Positions 59,767 to 64,000 of a stretch of DNA of 64,000 nt are shown here, piece by piece. Position 1 is the first letter of the stretch; every line of letters starts with the position of its first letter. The stretch is from positions 124,001 to 188,000 of the forward strand of contig JAVBNE010000013.1 in the NCBI GenBank assembly GCA_031551755.1, written 5' to 3'. The translations under genes and the position numbers were made by a program. The notes under the pieces were generated by a model. It searched no databases. It saw only the letters and a list, made by a program, of their open reading frames with translations, and was not told the DNA's origin. Source of the stretch: JAVBMU01 sp031551755. GTDB taxonomy: Bacteria; Actinomycetota; Actinomycetes; Actinomycetales; Cellulomonadaceae.

Positions 59767-60885
59767 TCACCGCCAGGTGGCACTCACCCGCAAGAACAAG
59801 TCGGTCGCCTCAGGTTCGCCCACCGTGACCCGCACACCCTCCCGGGCAAAGGGACGAACGATAGCGCCCGCCGCCCGGGCCTCATCAGCGCGACCGGCCG
59901 TGCGGTCGCCGAGATCGAGCCACACGAAGTTCGCTTCCGTAGTAGGCACCAACCAGCCCTGGTCACGGAGTTCCTCGACCAACCGGCTCCGTTCGACGAC
60001 GAGCCGGTCGACCCGTTCGAAGAGTTCGTCGCGAGCCCGCAAAGAGGCTAGCGCCGCCCGCTGAGCCAGGTCGGAGACGCCGAACGGTGTCGACACGGCA
60101 CGAATCGCCGTCGCCAGCCGCGGCCTGGCCACCGCGAAACCAACACGCAATCCGGCCAGGCCGTAGGCCTTCGAGAAGGTCCTCAAGACCACGACATTCG
60201 GGTGACTGGCCAATGCGACCAACCCATCCGCCGCTCGTGGATCACGGATAAACTCAACATAGGCTTCGTCCAGCACAACCAGGACATCTGACGGGACCCG
60301 CGCCAGGAAGGCCATCAGCTCATCCTGGCGGACCGCCGGCCCGGTGGGATTGTTCGGGGTGCAGACCAGAATCACGCGGGTCCGCTCGGTGACGGCCCCC
60401 GCCATCGCGGTCAGGTCGAGCCGACCGACATCGCCGGGGTCGACGACCCCTGCGGGGTCGACACCGAGCAGGGGAACCGGAACCGGAGTTCCCCCTGCCA
60501 CCGCCACAGCGATCGGATACGCCTCGAAGGACCGCCAGCCGAAAACCACCTCGTCCCCGGGCTCGACCACGGCCGACAAGACATGCGCGAGCACTGCCAC
60601 GGAGCCATTGCCGACTACGACCTGCTCGGGACGAATGCCGCCGTCGACCGCGTCACTGATCGCTGCGGCGATCGCCTCGGTCAACTCGGTCGCGTACATG
60701 TCCGGGTAGCGGTTCACATCGGCCGCGGCGTCGGCGATGGCGGCGAGGACCGACGGCAGCGGCGGATAGGGGTTCTCATTGGACGATAGTTTGAAAGCCG
60801 CCGCTCCGGGCAGTGCCCGGGCACCGGGCACATAGGCGGGCAATGCCGCGACAGCAGGTCGCACAGGGACGCGAGGTGGGGCCAC
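59767..60885 (-). CDS. HisC-family aminotransferase (histidinol-phosphate or aromatic)
   Basis: A 372-residue PLP enzyme. PLP-lysine is Lys239 in RTFSKAYGLAGLRVG; Asp206 in VVLDEAYVEF and Asn178 in CTPNNPTG bind the cofactor. The N-terminal LSSNENPYPP is common to HisC and the actinobacterial aromatic aminotransferase Pat. With no his genes nearby, Pat is as likely as HisC. GTG at 60885 gives standard length; a longer reading to 60996 would reach into the divergent gene. Confidence 0.86.
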   Translation of the reverse strand: MAPPRVPVRPAVAALPAYVPGARALPGAAAFKLSSNENPYPPLPSVLAAIADAAADVNRYPDMYATELTEAIAAAISDAVDGGIRPEQVVVGNGSVAVLAHVLSAVVEPGDEVVFGWRSFEAYPIAVAVAGGTPVPVPLLGVDPAGVVDPGDVGRLDLTAMAGAVTERTRVILVCTPNNPTGPAVRQDELMAFLARVPSDVLVVLDEAYVEFIRDPRAADGLVALASHPNVVVLRTFSKAYGLAGLRVGFAVARPRLATAIRAVSTPFGVSDLAQRAALASLRARDELFERVDRLVVERSRLVEELRDQGWLVPTTEANFVWLDLGDRTAGRADEARAAGAIVRPFAREGVRVTVGEPEATDLFLRVSATWR

Positions 60886-61002
60886 GGCTTCAGGATGCCA
60901 CGCGGCAGGCGGTCGCCTGAGAGATGTCCATCCAGCGCGCGAGGCGACGAAAGCCAACCCGTCCCAGCGGGCGCGGTTTGCAGGGTCTGACATCATTCGG
61001 GC

Positions 61003-61398
61003 ATGGGATTCCTCATCCGCGTTCTCGTTACCGGCCTCGCCATCTGGCTGACCAGCCTGTTCATCAACGACCACTTCGAGATCGTCGGCTCGGACTCTGC
61101 CGGCGGGAAACTGGTCATCATCCTTGCGGTGGCTCTGATCTACTCCCTGGTCAACGCGATCATCAAACCGATCGTCAAGCTCCTGTCACTTCCCCTGTAC
61201 ATCTTGACGCTGGGGCTCTTCACACTGGTGGTCAACGCGCTCATGCTCATGCTGACCGCCTGGATCACCGAGCAGACCGACTGGGGTATCCGGATCATCG
61301 GCGGCTTCTGGTGGGCGTTGCTGGCTGCCCTTGTGATCTCGGTACTCAACTTCCTGATCTCCGCTGTCGTCCCGACTCCCAAGACGGTCGACCGCTAG
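61003..61398 (+). CDS. YvlD/phage holin 4-like membrane protein
   Basis: A 131-residue protein with four membrane helices of the phage_holin_4_2 (YvlD) family, typically ITRVLVTGLAIWLTSLF-like start, LVNAIIKPIVKLLSLPLYIL and FTLVVNALMLMLTAWI. These are host membrane proteins despite the name. It is alone in its strand start and divergent from the aminotransferase gene. Confidence 0.8.
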   Translation: MGFLIRVLVTGLAIWLTSLFINDHFEIVGSDSAGGKLVIILAVALIYSLVNAIIKPIVKLLSLPLYILTLGLFTLVVNALMLMLTAWITEQTDWGIRIIGGFWWALLAALVISVLNFLISAVVPTPKTVDR

Positions 61399-61531
61399 TC
61401 GCCGGACCGCGACCCTCGGATCCGGTCCCTCGAGCGGCATCTGCGCCCACCTTCGGGTGAGGGCGGGGCAACAGCACACGCCAGTCCTCCGGAATCGTCC
61501 GCTAAGCTCGGTTCCGGAGGAGGTGGTGTCG

Positions 61532-61948
61532 ATGTCGACGCACGAGGAGATCGAGCAGGAGCGGACCCAGCTCATCGCACTCTCCGAAACCATGCGCGAG
61601 ATGACCAGCGCTGTCCGCGACTACCGCACCGAACAGATCGCGTGGTTCGAAACAATGCTCGCGCGCATCCGGAAGACGAACTCATCACCCGAGATGCGGG
61701 AACTTGAAGTGCTCGCACAGGAACGGAATCCGGACTACAACCCGCGCGCAGTCGAGGAACAGGTCGAGGCGTTCATCACCCAGTTGTCCGCGAGGCTGGA
61801 TCACGCCGAACGCACCGCCGAGAACACCTGGCTGGGCATCGAGGAGTCGATCATCGCACTCGAGGAGACCGGCGAGGTGCCGTCGCCGACCAACCGCCCC
61901 CTGCTGCCGGACCAGCCACCGCGACCCGGACCTGACGACCTCATCTGA
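61532..61948 (+). CDS. Conserved helical protein of unknown function
   Basis: A 138-residue acidic, mostly helical protein (ETMREMTSAVRDYRTEQIAW, AFITQLSARLDHAERTAENT) with a Pro-rich end. It has no recognised family. The ATG at 61532 has GGAGGAGG 8 bases upstream. It lies 61 bases before purB on the same strand. Confidence 0.65.
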   Translation: MSTHEEIEQERTQLIALSETMREMTSAVRDYRTEQIAWFETMLARIRKTNSSPEMRELEVLAQERNPDYNPRAVEEQVEAFITQLSARLDHAERTAENTWLGIEESIIALEETGEVPSPTNRPLLPDQPPRPGPDDLI

Positions 61949-62009
61949 GCCACACCGCGCACCTGGGCTGCCCGCCATCGGCACGGCGCACGCGTGGGAG
62001 GATGTGGCC

Positions 62010-63458
62010 GTGTCTGCTCACACCACTCCCGCCCGCGCCCGCCTCGCCGACATCACCCCACCGATCGCTCTCGGCCCCCTCGACGGCCGCTACCGGGCCG
62101 CCGTGGCCTCACTGGTCGACCACCTCTCCGAGGCCGCGCTCAACCGCGAACGCCTCCACGTCGAGGTGGAGTGGCTGATCGCACTCTGCGACCGTGCGGC
62201 GGTTCCCGGCGCCCCCGTTCTCTCTGAGGCGGACCGCGCCTACCTCCGAGCGATCCCGACCGATTTCGACGGCCCGGGGATCGCTGAGCTGGCGGAGATC
62301 GAGCGAGAAACCGTCCACGACGTCAAGGCCGTGGAGTACTACATCAAACGTCGGCTGGCGACCGCCACCACGACTCTGGGCGCGGACACCGCGCTGCCCA
62401 GCCTCGGCGAACTGGTGCATTTCGCATGTACCAGTGAGGACATCAACAACCTTTCCTATGCGCTCATGGTGCGCGGCGCCGTCGAGCAGGTATGGCTACC
62501 GGCCGCCCGGGCACTGGCCGATCAACTCGCCGAGATGGCCCGTGCCCACGCCGCCGTTCCGGTGCTCAGCCGCACCCACGGCCAACCCGCTACCCCGTCG
62601 ACCCTCGGCAAGGAACTCGCCGTGCTCGCCCACCGGCTGCGCAGACAACTGCGCCGGGTCGAGGCTGCCGAGTACTTGGGCAAGCTGAACGGCGCCACCG
62701 GCACCTACGGCGCGCACACCGTGGCCGTCCCGGGAACCGACTGGCCGGACGTCTCGCGGATGTTCGTGGAGGGGCTGGGACTGAGCTGGAACCCCCTGAC
62801 CACCCAGATCGAGTCACATGACTGGCAGGCGGAGCTCTACGCCGACGTCGCGCGGTTCAACCGGGTGCTGCACAACCTCTCGACGGACGTGTGGACCTAC
62901 ATCTCACTGGGCTTCTTCACCCAGATCCCGGTTCCTGGCGCCACCGGCTCCTCGACGATGCCGCATAAGGTCAACCCGATCCGCTTCGAGAACGCCGAGG
63001 CCAATCTGGAGATCTCCTGCGCACTGCTCGACACCTTGGGGGCCACCCTGGTGACCTCACGGATGCAGCGTGACCTCACGGACTCGACCACGCAGCGCAA
63101 TATCGGCCCGGCCTTCGGCCACTCGCTGCTGGCCATCGACAACGTCGCGCGCGGACTCAAGGCGTTGGCGGTCAACGAGTCATTGCTCGCCGCCGACCTC
63201 GATGCGAACTGGGAAGTCCTGGGCGAGCCCATCCAGTCGGCGATGCGCGCGGCCTCCGTCGCCGGGGTCGAGGGCATGGAGAACCCCTATGAGCGACTGA
63301 AGGAGCTCACCCGCGGGCAGCGCCTGACGGGGGCCGACATGCGGGCCTTTGTGGTCGGCCTCGGCCTGCCCGCGGAGGTGACGGCGCGTCTGACGGCACT
63401 CACTCCTGCGACCTACACCGGGCTGGCCGAGCGGCTAGTCGCCGAACACCTCGACTGA
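62010..63458 (+). CDS. purB: Adenylosuccinate lyase
   Basis: A 482-residue fumarase/aspartase-superfamily enzyme that acts twice in purine synthesis (SAICAR to AICAR and adenylosuccinate to AMP). Key regions are PLDGRYRAAV, the His-containing TSEDINNLSYAL, LSRTHGQPATPSTLGKEL and the signature GSSTMPHKVNPIRFEN. This is the longer E. coli-type PurB. GTG at 62010 has GGGAGG upstream. It ends tail to tail with hemA, overlapping 24 bases. Confidence 0.93.
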   Translation: MSAHTTPARARLADITPPIALGPLDGRYRAAVASLVDHLSEAALNRERLHVEVEWLIALCDRAAVPGAPVLSEADRAYLRAIPTDFDGPGIAELAEIERETVHDVKAVEYYIKRRLATATTTLGADTALPSLGELVHFACTSEDINNLSYALMVRGAVEQVWLPAARALADQLAEMARAHAAVPVLSRTHGQPATPSTLGKELAVLAHRLRRQLRRVEAAEYLGKLNGATGTYGAHTVAVPGTDWPDVSRMFVEGLGLSWNPLTTQIESHDWQAELYADVARFNRVLHNLSTDVWTYISLGFFTQIPVPGATGSSTMPHKVNPIRFENAEANLEISCALLDTLGATLVTSRMQRDLTDSTTQRNIGPAFGHSLLAIDNVARGLKALAVNESLLAADLDANWEVLGEPIQSAMRAASVAGVEGMENPYERLKELTRGQRLTGADMRAFVVGLGLPAEVTARLTALTPATYTGLAERLVAEHLD

Positions 63459-64000
63459 GGGAGCCCTGATCGCGTCTTCGGCATCCGCGATAACCGCGGC
63501 CGCCTCCGCCCGGGCCTGGGCGACGGCGGCCGCCCGAGCGGCCACGATCGCGGGGTGCAACTGCGAGTGCACTCGGCGTCGCACGGTCGCCATGATCGAC
63601 TCCGCATCGGTGTCGTCCGGCTCCTCGCCCGCCTGGCGGGCGGCGTCGAGCAGAGCCGCGACCTCGGCCGCGACCTGCTTCTCCGCCTGGTAGAGGAGCT
63701 CGATCACGGCAGCGTCGGCCTCCCGGCCGAGGCGGGTCTCCTCGAAAGCGTGTGCGGCGTCGGCGACGATCTGTTGCGCATGACCAATCACGCCGGAACC
63801 CAGCGCGGGCGAGTGCGCACCGAGGGTCGCAAGATCGTAGAGCAGCACGCCCTCGACATCCGCCACATGGGGGTCGACGTCACGGTGCAGGGCGAGGTCG
63901 AGGATCACCAATGCACGGGGTTCATCCTCATCTCCGGCGTCAGCGGTTGCCCGTGCACGCGCGCGCACTACGGCGGCCGCATCCAGCACGTGGCCGATCG
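63435..64000 (-). CDS. hemA: Glutamyl-tRNA reductase, C-terminal part (cut by window edge)
   Basis: The last 188 residues of HemA, which makes glutamate-1-semialdehyde from Glu-tRNA for tetrapyrrole synthesis. The reading enters at IGHVLDAAAVVRARA and has LVILDLALHRDVDPHVADVE and VLLYDL of the NADPH domain, then the helical dimerisation domain. An Asp/Glu-rich segment (AGEEPDDTDAES) and an Ala-rich region follow. The N terminus, with the catalytic Cys, lies beyond the window. The 3' end overlaps purB by 24 bases. Confidence 0.9.
   Translation of the reverse strand, partial: IGHVLDAAAVVRARARATADAGDEDEPRALVILDLALHRDVDPHVADVEGVLLYDLATLGAHSPALGSGVIGHAQQIVADAAHAFEETRLGREADAAVIELLYQAEKQVAAEVAALLDAARQAGEEPDDTDAESIMATVRRRVHSQLHPAIVAARAAAVAQARAEAAAVIADAEDAIRAPSVEVFGD

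Overview
The window looks like the chromosome of a high-GC actinobacterium. Supporting this are strong third-position GC bias, frequent GTG starts, an HspR-type HAIR operator in front of clpB, WhiB-like, LppM-like and TM2 proteins, a branched-chain 2-oxoacid dehydrogenase operon and an MnhA-B fusion. Family is uncertain; a Micrococcales or Propionibacteriales member is possible. Most of the window is core genome with short gaps and many ATGA-type overlaps.

Layout: 1-7.8 kb holds the start of clpB (cut by the window edge), a PAP2 phosphatase, an LppM-like lipoprotein, an enoyl-CoA hydratase family enzyme divergent from an alpha/beta hydrolase, and an Ada-AlkA/Ogt alkylation repair pair. 7.9-13 kb is an accessory island with different base use: a WXG100-like small protein, a 792-residue effector-like protein and three tandem paralogous lipoproteins, with a relic of the effector's 3' end between copies 1 and 2. 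13-17.6 kb: a CDF metal exporter, then a three-gene TasA-like/SipW-type signal peptidase/LamG-discoidin surface operon and an ABM-domain enzyme. 17.65-24.9 kb (minus strand): a complete Mrp (Mnh) cation/proton antiporter operon in which the mrpC region is tandemly duplicated, leaving a chimeric mrpD-head/mrpB-tail gene. 25-29.8 kb: an unknown protein, dcd, a TM2 protein, tRNA-Gly(CCC), a PIN remnant, VanZ-like and pirin genes.

30.5-36.2 kb: a TetR regulator, an EF-G-like GTPase, and a two-gene unit of a vWA (TROVE-like) protein plus an ARPP-2-like protein, a candidate RNA-related stress or repair system. 36.2-41.5 kb: a TipA-like MerR gene with a textbook 19-bp-spacer promoter, a YwiC-like protein, an ABC-2 exporter divergent from its TetR regulator across paired operator sites, and a TIM-barrel isomerase. 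41.6-46.7 kb: a degenerate WhiB-like protein, PTS enzyme I and IIA, and a CopD-CtaG fusion. 46.9-52.1 kb: a MoxR/DUF58/vWA/TPR (Bat-like) operon. 52.5-58 kb: a NarK-type transporter and bkdABC, preceded by three 14-bp operator-like palindromes at a 15-bp period. 58-64 kb: two HTH regulators, a HisC-type aminotransferase, a small membrane protein, an unknown coiled-coil protein, purB and the 3' part of hemA.

The most unusual items are the effector/lipoprotein island, the duplicated Mrp segment with its chimeric gene, the vWA/ARPP-2-like pair with nearby hairpins, and the triple operator at bkd. No CRISPR array, insertion sequence or rRNA was seen.
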